Positions 32,561 through 44,417 of a DNA stretch of 62,657 nucleotides are shown piece after piece. The stretch's first letter is position 1. Every line of letters begins with the position of its first letter. The notes under the pieces were generated by a model, which had not been told where the DNA came from, searched no databases, and worked only from the letters and a program-made list of their open reading frames with translations. A program made the position numbers and the translations under genes. The stretch is from contig VBKI01000085.1 in NCBI GenBank assembly GCA_005879535.1, positions 1-62,657 on the forward strand, read 5' to 3'. Source of the stretch: Deltaproteobacteria bacterium (lineage in GTDB: Bacteria; Myxococcota; Myxococcia; Myxococcales; 40CM-4-68-19).

Positions 32561-34297
32561 GTGAACAGAACGGCTACATTACGGAGGCTGCTTTCGCTGG
32601 CGCGCCCCGAGTGGAAGCTCCTCGGCGCCGGCGTCCTGTTCCTCGGCCTCGGCAGCGCGATGGCCCTGCTCTATCCGCAGGGCATGCGCATCATCATCGA
32701 CGGCGTCCTCGGAGGCGGGAGCCCGGCGCAGATCGACCGCGCGGCGCTGTTCATGGTCCTGGTCGCGTTGCTGCAAGCCGTCGCCGTGTCCGCCCGCTTC
32801 ACCCTGATCTCGCTGGCCGGCGAGCGCGCGGTGACGCGCATCCGCGAGCGGCTCTTCTCCGGCATCCTCGACCAGGAGATTGGCTTCTTCGATCGGCGGC
32901 GCACCGGCGAGCTGACCAGCCGCCTCGCCTCGGACACCGCCGTGCTCCAGAGCGCGGTCAGCGCGAATATCTCCATCGGGCTGCGCAGCGTCGCGCAGAT
33001 CGCCGGGGGCATCGGCTTCCTTCTCTGGACCTCGCCGGTCCTCACCGGCCTGATGCTGGCGGTCGTGCCGCCCATCGCGCTCGGCGGCGTGCTCTACGGC
33101 CGGCGGGTGCGGAAGCTCTCCCGCGACGTGCAGGACGCGCTCGCCTCCGCCAACGAAGTCGCGGAGGAGGCCATCTCGGGGATCCGCACCGTGCGCTCGT
33201 TCGCCGCGGAGGGCGCCGAGACCGCGCGTTATTCGACGAGGACGCGCCACGCCTATGCGCTGGCGAAGAAGCGCGTGCTCGCCGGCGCGAGCTTCATGGC
33301 GTCGGGATCGTTCGCTGCGTATGCGGCCGCGGCGGTGGTGTTCTGGTACGGCGGCAGGCTGGTGCTCCGCGGGGAGATGACGGTGGGCGGCTTGACCAGC
33401 TTCCTGGTCTACACGCTGATCGTCGCCTTCTCCCTGGGAGCGCTGGCGGATCTCTGGGCCGACTTCATGCGCTCGCTCGGCGCGGCCGAGCGCATCTTCG
33501 AGCTGCTCGACCGCACGCCGGAGATGGCGCCGAGCGGCGGCGTGGTGTTGCCCCAGGTCCGCGGCGAGGTCGCGCTGGAGGACGTCAGATTTGCGTATCC
33601 CTCGCGCAAGGACGTCCTGGTGATCGACCGCGTTTCGCTCCGCCTGTCTCCGGACGAGGTGGTCGCGGTGGTGGGACCCTCGGGCGCCGGCAAGAGCACG
33701 CTGGCGGCGCTGATCGCGCGACTCTACGACCCGGATGAGGGGCGCCTGCGGCTCGACGGACGGGATCTGCGCGACTTCGACGTCGGCTTCCTTCGTCGGC
33801 AGATCGGCACCGTGGCCCAGGAGCCGATCCTCTTCTCCACCAGCGTGGCCGAGAACATCCGGTACGGGCGACCGGGAGCATCGGATGCGGAGATCGAGGC
33901 CGCAGCGCGGGCCGCGAACGCGCACGCGTTCGTGGCGAGATTTCCGCAGGGATATCAGACGCTGGTGGGCGAGCGCGGCGTCCAGCTCTCGGGCGGGCAG
34001 AAGCAGCGCGTGGCCATCGCGCGCGCGGTGCTGAAGGACCCGCGCATCCTGGTGCTGGACGAGGCGACCAGCGCGCTCGACGCGGAGAGCGAGCACCTGG
34101 TGAAGGAGGCGCTGGAACGGCTGATGAAGGGCCGCACGACGTTGATCATCGCGCACCGGCTGTCCACCGTGAAGGATGCACACCGGGTGGTGGTCCTCGA
34201 CGCGGGGCGCATCGTCCAGAGCGGGCCGCACGCGACGCTCCTACGGGAAGACGGATTGTACCGGCGACTGGTGGAGAAGCAGTTCGTCGCCGCGTAG
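32561..34297 (+). CDS. ABC exporter, fused permease and ATPase
   Basis: 578 residues, a half-transporter of the MsbA/LmrA type. Six transmembrane helices fill about 15-310 with the ERAVTRIRERLFSGILDQEIGFFD coupling region near 88. The nucleotide-binding domain has Walker A GPSGAGKST near 373, the signature LSGGQKQRVAIARA near 475, Walker B ILVLDEATSALD near 497 and the H-loop IAHRLST near 530. It probably forms a homodimer exporting a lipid, peptide or drug. Two GTG codons (32558, 32561) are candidate starts; CATTCT ends 7 nt before the first. It is divergent from the response regulator gene. Confidence 0.93.
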   Translation: MNRTATLRRLLSLARPEWKLLGAGVLFLGLGSAMALLYPQGMRIIIDGVLGGGSPAQIDRAALFMVLVALLQAVAVSARFTLISLAGERAVTRIRERLFSGILDQEIGFFDRRRTGELTSRLASDTAVLQSAVSANISIGLRSVAQIAGGIGFLLWTSPVLTGLMLAVVPPIALGGVLYGRRVRKLSRDVQDALASANEVAEEAISGIRTVRSFAAEGAETARYSTRTRHAYALAKKRVLAGASFMASGSFAAYAAAAVVFWYGGRLVLRGEMTVGGLTSFLVYTLIVAFSLGALADLWADFMRSLGAAERIFELLDRTPEMAPSGGVVLPQVRGEVALEDVRFAYPSRKDVLVIDRVSLRLSPDEVVAVVGPSGAGKSTLAALIARLYDPDEGRLRLDGRDLRDFDVGFLRRQIGTVAQEPILFSTSVAENIRYGRPGASDAEIEAAARAANAHAFVARFPQGYQTLVGERGVQLSGGQKQRVAIARAVLKDPRILVLDEATSALDAESEHLVKEALERLMKGRTTLIIAHRLSTVKDAHRVVVLDAGRIVQSGPHATLLREDGLYRRLVEKQFVAA

Positions 34298-34308
34298 ACT
34301 CCGCCCCC

Positions 34309-35256
34309 ATGGACCGCTACCTCGATCCCCGAAGCGAAGGATCCCCGCCCGCGCTGGTCGTCGGCACGATGAACTTTGGCAAGCGCACGCCGGAGCTGGA
34401 AGCACATCGCATCGTCCAGCGTGCCCTGGAGCGCGGCCTCACGTTCTTCGACACGGCCAACGTCTACGTCGACGGGGAGTCGGAGCGGGTCCTGGGGCGC
34501 GCCCTGGGCAAGAAGCGCGCGGAGGCGCAGATCGCCACCAAGATGGGAATCGGCAAGATGAGCGACCCGGAGGGGCTCGCCCCGGAGCGCATCGCCGCGG
34601 CCATCGACGAGAGCCTGCGCCGGCTGGGGACCGACCACGTCGAGCTGTACTACTTCCACAAGCCGGACCACTCCCGTCCGCTGGAGCCATCGCTGCGGGC
34701 GGTGGAGAAGCTGATCGCGTCCGGCAAGGTGGGCGCGTTCGGCGTCTCGAACTTCGCCTCCTGGCAATTGCTGGAGATGATCCAGGCCGGCTTGAAGCCG
34801 CGCGTCTCGCAGCAGATGTACAACCTGCTCGTGCGCCAGCTCGAGATCGAGTACTTCCGCTTCACGCGGAAATACGGCGTACACACCACCGTCTACAATC
34901 CGCTCGCCGGCGGGCTTCTCGCCGGCAAGGTGCCGCGCGACGTGGCTCCGGAGCCGGGCTCCCGCTTCGACCGCAACCCCATGTACCAGCGCCGCTACCT
35001 GACCGAGCGCTTCTTCGATCTGGCGGATGCCTTCGCGGGTCTGGCAGCCGAGGCAGGACGCACGCGCGTCGAGCTGGCGTACCAGTGGGTCGCGGCGCGA
35101 CCAGGAGTGGATTCGATCCTGCTCGGCCCCGCCTCCGTCGAGCAGCTCGATGCCGCAATCGATGCCGTGAAGAGACCACTGCCGAAGGAGGTCATCGATC
35201 GAGCCGACGAGCTCCACCGCGCCTTCCAGGGAACCGACGCAAGCTACGCGCGGTAA
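34309..35256 (+). CDS. Aldo/keto reductase
   Basis: 315 residues forming the AKR barrel. The catalytic tetrad is visible: Asp and Tyr in FFDTANVYVDGESE near residues 46-52, Lys in IATKMGIGK near 79, His in ELYYFHKPDHS near 113. The NADPH-binding end has SILLGPASVEQL near 268. It reduces carbonyl compounds with NADPH, with unknown substrate. TAGACT ends 8 nt before the ATG. The ABC exporter gene is 11 nt upstream on the same strand. Confidence 0.93.
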   Translation: MDRYLDPRSEGSPPALVVGTMNFGKRTPELEAHRIVQRALERGLTFFDTANVYVDGESERVLGRALGKKRAEAQIATKMGIGKMSDPEGLAPERIAAAIDESLRRLGTDHVELYYFHKPDHSRPLEPSLRAVEKLIASGKVGAFGVSNFASWQLLEMIQAGLKPRVSQQMYNLLVRQLEIEYFRFTRKYGVHTTVYNPLAGGLLAGKVPRDVAPEPGSRFDRNPMYQRRYLTERFFDLADAFAGLAAEAGRTRVELAYQWVAARPGVDSILLGPASVEQLDAAIDAVKRPLPKEVIDRADELHRAFQGTDASYAR

Positions 35257-35296
35257 CATTCGCGCCGCGCGGATCGTCGCGCTCGCAGCGGACGCC

Positions 35297-35584
35297 GTGC
35301 AGATCGCCATCGCCCCACTCTTCGGGGAGGGATTCGCTTCCCCGTTCAACGACGCCCTCGACCTGGCGGTGGCGGCGATTCTCATCAAGCTGCTCGGCTT
35401 TCACTGGGCATTTCTTCCCACGCTGGCGGCGGAGGCGATGCCCGTGCTGGACCTCGCCCCGACCTGGACGGCAACGGTGCTGTTCGTGACCGGCTCGCAG
35501 CGGCGGACCTGGTGGCTGGTCGCTGGACTCAGCGTCCTCGCCGCCGTCGCGCTCTGGTGGTTCTTGCGATCGCATGGGTCCTGA
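35297..35584 (+). CDS. Small membrane protein, unknown
   Basis: 95 residues from GTG 35297, not recognised. Three hydrophobic stretches are seen: about 18-40 (LDLAVAAILIKLLGFHWAFLP), a weaker one near 55-68, and 70-88 (WWLVAGLSVLAAVALWWFL). The reading frame stays protein-like upstream to an ATT codon at 35258, just after the aldo/keto reductase stop (IRAARIVALAADAV), so the true start may be that rare codon. It overlaps the lipase-like gene by 11 nt. Confidence 0.65.
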   Translation: MQIAIAPLFGEGFASPFNDALDLAVAAILIKLLGFHWAFLPTLAAEAMPVLDLAPTWTATVLFVTGSQRRTWWLVAGLSVLAAVALWWFLRSHGS

Positions 35585-36386
35585 GCGCGCCTCGGCGGGG
35601 CACGTCGGATGGATGGCGCGGGAGCTGCCGGCGCCCGTGGATGTGACGCCACGATTTCTCGAGCTGTACGAACGACCGCCGCGCGTAGCGGTGCCGGTCC
35701 TGCTCGTCGCGGGGATCTTCACCCAGTACTACCCCGGGTATCTGCGGCGCGTGCGCAGGGCGCTGCGCGCCGCGGAGTTGCCGATCGATACCGAGCAGAC
35801 GCTGGCCGCGAACGCCCGCACCATCCGCGACCGGGTGCTCCTGGAACGGCGTCCGGTGGTTCTGCTCGGTCAAAGCAAGGGACCGCTCGACATCCACGCC
35901 GCGCTCTCGCTCCATCCGGAGATCGTTCCGAAGGTTCGCGCCCTGGTTTCCGTGCAGGCTCCCTTCGGCGGGACGCCCCTCGCATCGGACGCGGAAGCAG
36001 CGCCGCTGGCTCGCGGCCTGATCCGCGGAGTGGTCGGCGGTCTTCTGCGCGGGTCAGCCCGCGCTTACTTCGAGATGGGGTATGCCCAGCGGCGCGAATT
36101 CCTCGCCAGACACCAGCCGCTTGCCGACGTACCGACGGTGGCGCTCGCATCGGTGACTGCGCGCGCCGGTCTGTTCCTGGAGAAGACGCGTCGGTACATC
36201 ACCGAGACGTACGGCGCGCAAAACGATGGTTTCGTCCCGCTGCAGGATGCGCACATCCCCGGAGCGCGTCTGGTGCGCCTGGAGGGGATCGATCACGCCT
36301 CCATCGCCCTGCGCTGGCTGCGCCCTCGGGGGCCCTTCGAACCGGGGCGGGTTGCGCAGGCGCTCGTCGCGCTGGCGGTGGAGTGA
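35574..36386 (+). CDS. Alpha/beta hydrolase, lipase-like
   Basis: 270 residues. The nucleophile elbow reads VVLLGQSKGPLDIHAAL near residue 96, so Ser in a GxSxG site. A candidate acid is in AQNDGFVPLQDA near 218 and the His in EGIDHASIALRW near 240. The N-terminal VPVLLVAGIFTQYYPGYL fits the oxyanion strand of lipase/esterase folds. There is no signal peptide, so cytoplasmic or attached. It starts inside the preceding small membrane gene, so they are coupled. The substrate is unknown. Confidence 0.85.
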   Translation: MGPERASAGHVGWMARELPAPVDVTPRFLELYERPPRVAVPVLLVAGIFTQYYPGYLRRVRRALRAAELPIDTEQTLAANARTIRDRVLLERRPVVLLGQSKGPLDIHAALSLHPEIVPKVRALVSVQAPFGGTPLASDAEAAPLARGLIRGVVGGLLRGSARAYFEMGYAQRREFLARHQPLADVPTVALASVTARAGLFLEKTRRYITETYGAQNDGFVPLQDAHIPGARLVRLEGIDHASIALRWLRPRGPFEPGRVAQALVALAVE

Positions 36387-36387
36387 C

Positions 36388-36393
36388 TACCTT
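36388..36393 (+). promoter_or_regulatory. -10-like hexamer before the 109-residue gene
   Basis: TACCTT ends 6 nt before the ATG at 36400, overlapping the end of the lipase-like gene region. Leaderless start is possible. Confidence 0.25.
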
Positions 36394-36399
36394 CTGCGC

Positions 36400-36729
36400 A
36401 TGAAACTCCGCCGACTGATCCAGGCAGGCGCAGTGGTCCAACTCACACGGTACGCGCTGAATCGCCGCCGGGAAGCGCGCAGGCGGCACCGGCGCCAGAC
36501 GGCGGTCAACTTGATCACACTCGCCGCCGGAGGCGCCGCCGCGTGCTGGTTCATCTCGCAGCGGCGTGAAGCGACACCACCGTGGGTCCTCAAGAAGCAG
36601 CGCAAGGAGGAGCGGCGGGAGGCGGCGCGGCACGGGCGCGAACGGCCAGCAGCCCGCCCGGGTAGCGTGCACGTCGAGGAGGGCGCGGACACCGACCTCA
36701 AGGTGCCGGTCGGCGAGCAGATCGAGTAG
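36400..36729 (+). CDS. Small basic single-span membrane protein, unknown
   Basis: 109 residues, not recognised. A very basic N-terminus (about 1-42 with many Arg) is followed by one transmembrane helix at about 42-62 (AVNLITLAAGGAAACWFI), then an Arg/Lys/Glu-rich helix and an acidic tail (VEEGADTDLKVPVGEQIE). The positive N-terminal side suggests the N-terminus is in the cytoplasm. It lies between the lipase-like and OPT transporter genes on the same strand. Confidence 0.65.
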   Translation: MKLRRLIQAGAVVQLTRYALNRRREARRRHRRQTAVNLITLAAGGAAACWFISQRREATPPWVLKKQRKEERREAARHGRERPAARPGSVHVEEGADTDLKVPVGEQIE

Positions 36730-36801
36730 CCGGCTGCCGGCTACATTGACCTCCGGCTCGCGTCTCGGGTACTCAACCGCCGCCCTTGCAAGGAGGCGGA
36801 C

Positions 36802-38865
<2,064 letters not shown>

Positions 38866-38866
38866 C

Positions 38867-39172
38867 TCAGCGCGGATTCTCCGCGGGCTGCGGTTCCTCG
38901 CCCGCTTTCGCGGGGCACGTGTGCGGCGGGTCCGTCTGTTCGCCCGTTTCGGGTGTGCAGAACGGGACTGCCGCGTCCGGTGAGATGGCAACGGCAGCAG
39001 CGACTAACCCGGCTTGAATGAGCGTGTTCGTCGCGTCTGCACCGGGATCACCGCTGTCTGCCGTCCAGATGAAGGGGTCGTGTGCTCTCTCGCCGGGCGA
39101 ACGCGAACGCACGGGCTCGTGGACACAGCCGACACTCGCGAGCACAAGCAGGAGGACGGTCGCATGGCGCAT
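38867..39172 (-). CDS. Small lipoprotein, unknown
   Basis: 101 residues. Signal peptide with lipobox LASVGC (Cys about 16) and a short mature part with one moderately hydrophobic helix (TLIQAGLVAAAVAIS) and two Cys near the C-terminus. No family recognised. The gene is divergent from the repeat-bearing lipoprotein across 140 nt. ATG at 39172 chosen because it opens the signal peptide directly. Confidence 0.7.
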   Translation of the reverse strand: MRHATVLLLVLASVGCVHEPVRSRSPGERAHDPFIWTADSGDPGADATNTLIQAGLVAAAVAISPDAAVPFCTPETGEQTDPPHTCPAKAGEEPQPAENPR

Positions 39173-39312
39173 GTGTCTGAGTGTAGCCGAGCGATTGGCA
39201 GGCGGGTACGAGCGCCCGGATCCCACTGGGTTGCAGCCAGGGGACAACTCGGCCGTTGAAAATACGGTGTGTCGTTCCCAAATCGGTCTCGGGAGGCCGT
39301 GGGGGTCTGTCT

Positions 39313-40707
39313 ATGCGCACCACCCTTTCCCTCTGCGCCGCGACGCTCATAGCGCTCGCGACCGCAGCGTGCGGCTCGATCAACGCAACGCCTGTACCTC
39401 CCGGATCAGACGGAGGAAGCGGCGGAGGCGGGCAGCCGGATGCCGGTGGCGGTGGTGGCGGGCAACCGGATGCCGGTGGCGGTGGTGGTGGGCAACCGGA
39501 TGCGGGTGGCGGCGGCGGTGGCGGGCAGCCCGACGCGGGTGGCGGCGGCGGTAGCGGACAGCCGGATGCGGGTGACACCGGCGGCGGCGGTGGCGGACAG
39601 CCGGATGCGGGTGACACCGGCGGTGGCGGACAGCCGGACGCAGGTGGCGGCGGCGGTATCACGCAGGACGAATGCGCCGGGCTCGGCCCGGACGCGGTGG
39701 CCCAGCCGACGGCCTCGGCTGCGCTGTCCGCCAGCCGTTACGACCGTTGCAGCGTGGGTTCCACGGACGGGTCTGGCACTGTGGCTTTGATGCTAGACAA
39801 CAGCAACAATGGGCCTCCGGATCGATTCACGGTCCATCTCTTAGCCCCGTCCGGGACGGAGCGCGGGACCTACAGCGGCTACAGCACGGTCCTCATCGAG
39901 GAACTCGCTGGATTCGAGTTGAGCTACTGGGACCTCCAGCAGGGCGAGCTGGCGGCGATCGACGAGAACGGTTCCGTGGTGGCGACGACGGGAAAGACCG
40001 TCGACGTTTCCTGGTTCGTCGTAAACGATCCCCTGGGCGGCATGGTGGTGGTCTCGGGGAAGTTCGATGAGACGTCGCCCGCCGTGGTTGTCGCGTACGA
40101 CGATCACCTGAACCGGCGCTGGCGGACGCAGCTGTCGTTCAACCAACGACCGCTCGCGCTCGGCGTCGATCGCCAGGGAAACTCGCTGGTCCTCTTCAAT
40201 GCCGCCAGCGGCAAGGTGGGCGGCATCTGGATCGATCATTCCGGCAACGCGGGGGCAGAGTTCCAGGCCACGGAAGGAATCACCGAGCCGAATTCGCTGC
40301 TCCTCACACCGCGCGTGGAGAGCGGCTTGTTCTTGCGAGGAGAAACCGGTTCCAGGTGGATCCGGCAATTCGACTCGATGGGTACGGGCGGCGCGCCACC
40401 CGACTGGCTCGCGGCGCGTCCGGGGACCAAGCTGCACATGGCGCGCAACGGCCGCGCCTACGCGGTCATCTATGAACAGCGTGCGGACGGTGCCTGCGAG
40501 GCGAACATCGAGGTGGTCGCGAGCTCCGGCAAGAGCTGCGGAACGGCGGTCTTTCCCTCCGACCGGGGGGCCGGGTCCATCTGCGCCGGCACATTGACCG
40601 TGGGCTACGACGGTACCGTCATCGAGATGGTCGGGGACACGTTCGTCAACGACGGCTTTGGCACTCGGAACTGCAACTTCCGCTGGTGGAAGGGGTTCCT
40701 GCAGTAA
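39313..40707 (+). CDS. Lipoprotein with GQPDAG tandem repeats and propeller-like domain
   Basis: 464 residues. Signal peptide with lipobox (ATAACGS, Cys about 20), then a linker of seven GQPDAG units in poly-Gly (about residues 38-115), then a globular part (about 118-464) of beta-rich repeats such as WRTQLSFNQRPLALGVDRQG with three Cys in the last third. Gly/Asp-Ala linkers of this kind are common in myxobacterial surface lipoproteins. The globular domain may be a beta propeller. A strongly purine-rich leader precedes the start. No function can be given. Confidence 0.75.
   Translation: MRTTLSLCAATLIALATAACGSINATPVPPGSDGGSGGGGQPDAGGGGGGQPDAGGGGGGQPDAGGGGGGGQPDAGGGGGSGQPDAGDTGGGGGGQPDAGDTGGGGQPDAGGGGGITQDECAGLGPDAVAQPTASAALSASRYDRCSVGSTDGSGTVALMLDNSNNGPPDRFTVHLLAPSGTERGTYSGYSTVLIEELAGFELSYWDLQQGELAAIDENGSVVATTGKTVDVSWFVVNDPLGGMVVVSGKFDETSPAVVVAYDDHLNRRWRTQLSFNQRPLALGVDRQGNSLVLFNAASGKVGGIWIDHSGNAGAEFQATEGITEPNSLLLTPRVESGLFLRGETGSRWIRQFDSMGTGGAPPDWLAARPGTKLHMARNGRAYAVIYEQRADGACEANIEVVASSGKSCGTAVFPSDRGAGSICAGTLTVGYDGTVIEMVGDTFVNDGFGTRNCNFRWWKGFLQ
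39421..39660 (+). repeat. In-frame tandem repeat encoding GQPDAG units
   Basis: Seven imperfect units of about 24-36 nt, each encoding GQPDAG plus a poly-Gly or DTGGGG spacer. Synonymous changes are scattered among the copies, so the array is older than a fresh slippage event. Length variation between strains is expected. Confidence 0.85.
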
Positions 40708-40713
40708 CAGGCG

Positions 40714-40914
40714 CTAGGGCTTCTTCTCCACCCTGAAGTCCCCCGTCTTCACGTCGAAGTGCAGGCGGAACTGCGCGCCGTCCGGGCTCTTGAAATCCAC
40801 CTGGTGCTCGAAAACGGTGCGGGCTTCCTGGATGAGGAACTTGAGGTAGTCCCGGTTCCCTTCCTGGAACGACTTGAGCGCGGCCAGCCCGTCGGGGTCG
40901 CCCGTCAGGTTCAT
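40714..40914 (-). CDS. Small conserved-looking hypothetical protein
   Basis: 66 residues: an N-terminal helix ([21 protein letters not shown]) followed by a beta meander ([21 protein letters not shown]). It looks like a compact soluble domain. I do not recognise the family. Its start faces gcvP across 67 nt, so both may use this short divergent region. Confidence 0.6.
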   Translation of the reverse strand: MNLTGDPDGLAALKSFQEGNRDYLKFLIQEARTVFEHQVDFKSPDGAQFRLHFDVKTGDFRVEKKP

Positions 40915-40981
40915 GGCCGCGGACTCTAGCAGATGGGCGCAGTTCCCGTTATCTTGCGCCGCCCAAAGGGAGCCCGAACAG

Positions 40982-43834
40982 ATGCAGCCGACCCGTCACC
41001 CTGATCGATTCGTCGACCGCCACATCGGGCCCAACACCCGGGACGTGGAGGAGATGCTCGCGGCGCTCGGAGTGCGGAACCTCGACGAGCTGATCGACCG
41101 GACCGTACCGGCCTCCATCCGGATGCAGAAGCCGCTCGATCTGCCGGCCGGTCGCTCCGAATTCGGCCTGCTGCGCGAGCTGTCCGGGATCGCCGCGAAG
41201 AACCAGGTGTTCCGCAGCTACATCGGGATGGGGTACTCGGACACGGTCACTCCGCCCGTCATCCAGCGCAACATCCTCGAGAACCCCGGCTGGTACACGC
41301 AGTACACGCCGTACCAGCCGGAGATCTCGCAGGGCCGTCTGGAAGCGCTGCTCAACTATCAGACGATGGTGGAGGACCTGACGGCGCTGCCGGTGGCCAA
41401 CGCGTCGCTGCTCGACGAGGCGACGGCCGCCGCGGAAGCGATGACGATGTTCCACAACGTCGCCGCCAACGCGGGCAACGCCTTCTTCGTCGCCCAGGAC
41501 TGCCATCCGCAGACCATCGAGGTGGTGCGGACGCGGGCGGCGCCGTTCGGGATCGAAGTGATCGTCGGCGATCCCGCAAGCTTCGACCCCGCCCGGCAGA
41601 AGGTGTTCGGCGCGCTGCTGCAGTACCCCGCGACGGACGGCGCCGTCCGCGATCCGCGGAAGTTCATCGAGAGGGCGCACGCCCAGGGCGCTCTCGTGGT
41701 GGTGGCCGCCGACATCCTCGCCCTGACGCTGCTCACCCCTCCGGGGGAGCTCGGCGCGGATTGCGTCGTCGGCTCGACGCAGCGCTTCGGCGTGCCGCTG
41801 GGCTACGGGGGACCGCACGCGGCGTACTTCGCGACGAAGAACGAGTACGTCCGGCACATGCCCGGCCGCATCATCGGCGTCTCGGTCGACGCGCAGGGCC
41901 ACACCGCGCTGCGGATGGCGCTGCAGACGCGCGAGCAGCACATCCGCCGCGAGAAGGCGACCAGCAACATCTGCACTGCCCAGGCGCTGCTCGCCATCAT
42001 CTCCGGGATGTACGCCGTCTATCATGGGCCCAACGGGCTGAAGGCGATCGCGCAGCACGTGCACGGCCTGACCGCGCAGCTCGCGCGCGGCCTGGCCCAG
42101 CTCGGGTACAAGCTGCGGCACGAGGAATTCTTCGACACCGTCGCGGTGCAGGTCGACGCCGCGCAGCTCGGCACCATCTTCACCGCCGCTGAAGCGGGGA
42201 AGATGAACTTCCGCCGCATCGACGGCCACACCATCGGCGTCGCCCTCGACGAGACCACCACTCCGGAGGACGTCCGCGACGTCCTCGCAGCGTTCGCCGG
42301 AGCGCGCCCCGTCTCCGAACCCACGGCCGACGATACCCGCCTCCCGCGCTCGTTGCTGCGCAAGAGCGGCTACCTCGGCCATCCCGTCTTCAACACCCAC
42401 CACAGCGAGACCGAGATGCTGCGCTACATGCGGCTGCTCGAGTCCCGCGACCTCTCGCTCACCCGCAGCATGATCCCGCTCGGCTCCTGCACGATGAAGC
42501 TGAACGCGACGGCCGAGATGCTGCCCATCAGCTGGGCGGCGTTCTCGCGGCTGCACCCGTTCGCGCCGCGGACCCAGACCGCGGGATATACGCAGATCTT
42601 CCAGGAGCTGGAGGCGATGCTCGCCGAGATCACCGGCTTCCCCGGCGTGTCGCTCCAGCCCAACTCCGGCGCGCAGGGCGAATACGCCGGCCTCCAGGTG
42701 ATCAAAGCGCATCACCAGGCCCGAGGCGACGGACACCGCAACGTCTGCCTGATCCCGCAGTCGGCGCACGGCACGAACCCGGCGTCGGCGGCGATGGTGA
42801 ACTACCGCATCGTGGTGGTGAAGACCGACGAGAACGGCAACGTCGACGTCGCGGATCTGGAAGCGAAAGCGGCGCAGCATGCCAAAGAGCTCGCCGCGCT
42901 GATGATCACCTATCCCTCGACGCACGGCGTGTTCGAGGAGGAGATCCGGCGCATCTGCGACGTCGTGCACCGCCACGGCGGGCAGGTTTACATGGACGGG
43001 GCGAACATGAACGCCCAGGTCGGCCTCTGCCGGCCCGGCGACTTCGGGCCCGACGTCTGCCATCTCAACCTGCACAAGACGTTCTGCATCCCGCACGGCG
43101 GGGGCGGTCCCGGAATGGGACCCATCTGCGTGGCCAGACACCTCATCCCGTACCTGCCCGGGCACCCGGTGGTGCGAACGGGCGGAGAGAAGGCCATCGG
43201 ACCGGTCTCCGCCGCGCCCTGGGGCAGCGCCAGCATCCTTCTCATCTCCTGGGCGTACATCAGGCTGATGGGCGCGCAGGGCCTGACACAGGCCACCAAG
43301 GTCGCCATCCTGAACGCGAATTACGTGGCGAAGCGTCTCGATGCGCACTTTCCCGTCCTCTACAAAGGCAAGAACGGCTTCGTGGCGCACGAGTGCATCG
43401 TCGACGTGCGCAAGGTGAAGCGCGACGCGGGCATCGAGGTGGACGACGTCGCAAAGCGTCTAATCGACTACGGCTTCCATGCGCCCACCACTTCGTTCCC
43501 GGTGATCGGCACCCTCATGGTCGAGCCCACCGAGAGCGAGCCGAAGGCGGAGCTGGACCGCTTCTGCGAGGCGATGATCGGCATTCGCAAGGAGATCCGG
43601 GAGATCGAGACCGGCAAGGCGGGCCGCGACCAGAACGTCCTCAAGGGCGCGCCGCACACCGCCGAAGTGCTCACGGCGGACGCCTGGGATCGGCCCTATT
43701 CCCGGCAGCATGCGGCCTACCCGGCGCCGTGGGTCCGCGAGCACAAGTTCTGGCCCTCAGTCGGGCGGCTCAACCACGTGTACGGCGACAAGAACCTGCT
43801 CTGCTCCTGCCCTCCTCCCGAAGCCTGGCGCTGA
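40982..43834 (+). CDS. gcvP: Glycine dehydrogenase (decarboxylating), P-protein
   Basis: 950 residues, so the fused two-half form of the glycine cleavage P-protein, which decarboxylates glycine with PLP and passes the aminomethyl group to GcvH lipoate. Seen: N-terminal [34 protein letters not shown] near residue 103, the second half from about 460 ([23 protein letters not shown]), and the PLP lysine in [18 protein letters not shown] near 697. GcvT and GcvH are not in the window. An AAAGGGAG ribosome-binding site precedes the ATG at 40982. Confidence 0.97.
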   Translation: MQPTRHPDRFVDRHIGPNTRDVEEMLAALGVRNLDELIDRTVPASIRMQKPLDLPAGRSEFGLLRELSGIAAKNQVFRSYIGMGYSDTVTPPVIQRNILENPGWYTQYTPYQPEISQGRLEALLNYQTMVEDLTALPVANASLLDEATAAAEAMTMFHNVAANAGNAFFVAQDCHPQTIEVVRTRAAPFGIEVIVGDPASFDPARQKVFGALLQYPATDGAVRDPRKFIERAHAQGALVVVAADILALTLLTPPGELGADCVVGSTQRFGVPLGYGGPHAAYFATKNEYVRHMPGRIIGVSVDAQGHTALRMALQTREQHIRREKATSNICTAQALLAIISGMYAVYHGPNGLKAIAQHVHGLTAQLARGLAQLGYKLRHEEFFDTVAVQVDAAQLGTIFTAAEAGKMNFRRIDGHTIGVALDETTTPEDVRDVLAAFAGARPVSEPTADDTRLPRSLLRKSGYLGHPVFNTHHSETEMLRYMRLLESRDLSLTRSMIPLGSCTMKLNATAEMLPISWAAFSRLHPFAPRTQTAGYTQIFQELEAMLAEITGFPGVSLQPNSGAQGEYAGLQVIKAHHQARGDGHRNVCLIPQSAHGTNPASAAMVNYRIVVVKTDENGNVDVADLEAKAAQHAKELAALMITYPSTHGVFEEEIRRICDVVHRHGGQVYMDGANMNAQVGLCRPGDFGPDVCHLNLHKTFCIPHGGGGPGMGPICVARHLIPYLPGHPVVRTGGEKAIGPVSAAPWGSASILLISWAYIRLMGAQGLTQATKVAILNANYVAKRLDAHFPVLYKGKNGFVAHECIVDVRKVKRDAGIEVDDVAKRLIDYGFHAPTTSFPVIGTLMVEPTESEPKAELDRFCEAMIGIRKEIREIETGKAGRDQNVLKGAPHTAEVLTADAWDRPYSRQHAAYPAPWVREHKFWPSVGRLNHVYGDKNLLCSCPPPEAWR

Positions 43835-43848
43835 TCTAAGCTAGAGGG

Positions 43849-44337
43849 ATGGCGTCCGAGGAGCTGGTGTCGTTCCTCTCGAAGACCTCCTTCTTCGGCG
43901 GGCTCGTGCCCGACGTCGTGGCCATCGTCGCCGGCATGCTGAAAGAGAGGCGCGTCCCGGCCGGCGAGCTGCTCTTCGCCGAAGGCGACACCGGCAAGTC
44001 GATGTACATCGTGATGGAAGGCGCCTTGATCATGCAGCGCCACTGCAGCGACGGAACGCAGGCGCGCCTGCTGATGATGCGCCCCGGCGCGTTCTTCGGG
44101 GTTCCTTCGCTGATCGAGATGGAGCCGCGCCCGTTCTCCTGCCGCGCCGAGAAGGATTCGGTGCTGCTCGAGCTCACCAACCTCGACCTCTACAAGCTCT
44201 ACAAGACGGATCTAAAAACCTACATCCTCCTCTTGCAGAACATCGCCCGCGAGCTGTGCCGGAGGCTGCGCAAGGGGGGCGAGCGCATCGCGGCCCTCGA
44301 GGACGCGCTGCACGCCGCCACCGGTCGCCACGAGTAG
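43849..44337 (+). CDS. Cyclic nucleotide-binding domain protein without DNA-binding part
   Basis: 162 residues holding one cNMP-binding fold (about 10-135): LLFAEGDTGKSMYIVMEGALIM near residue 44 and the phosphate-binding-cassette region ARLLMMRPGAFFGVPSLIEMEPRPFSCRA near 74-102, where the family Arg is present. No helix-turn-helix follows; the C-terminus is a helix with RRLRKGGERIAAL. It may bind cAMP or cGMP and act through protein contacts. TAAGCT ends 6 nt before the ATG. It follows gcvP by 14 nt. Confidence 0.85.
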   Translation: MASEELVSFLSKTSFFGGLVPDVVAIVAGMLKERRVPAGELLFAEGDTGKSMYIVMEGALIMQRHCSDGTQARLLMMRPGAFFGVPSLIEMEPRPFSCRAEKDSVLLELTNLDLYKLYKTDLKTYILLLQNIARELCRRLRKGGERIAALEDALHAATGRHE

Positions 44338-44341
44338 CCGC

Positions 44342-44394
44342 CCGCACCGGTAGGTGCGGCTTGGCCGCTGACGCCGGAAAGGTGCGGCTTTGCG
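44342..44394. repeat. Intergenic palindromic repeat, copy A
   Basis: CCGCACC (44342-44348) and GGTGCGG (44353-44359) form a hairpin, followed by a partial second copy of GGTGCGGCTT near 44381-44390. The same core occurs inverted at 51591-51609, and a related GCGGCTA-type array at 59847-59907. Confidence 0.5.
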
Positions 44395-44417
44395 GGTATG
44401 CTTCAGACTGTACTTTC

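Noticed and set aside
39421-39660. Repeat array considered as a CRISPR
   Set aside because: Units are contiguous, imperfect and encode GQPDAG in frame; there are no unique spacers and no cas genes.
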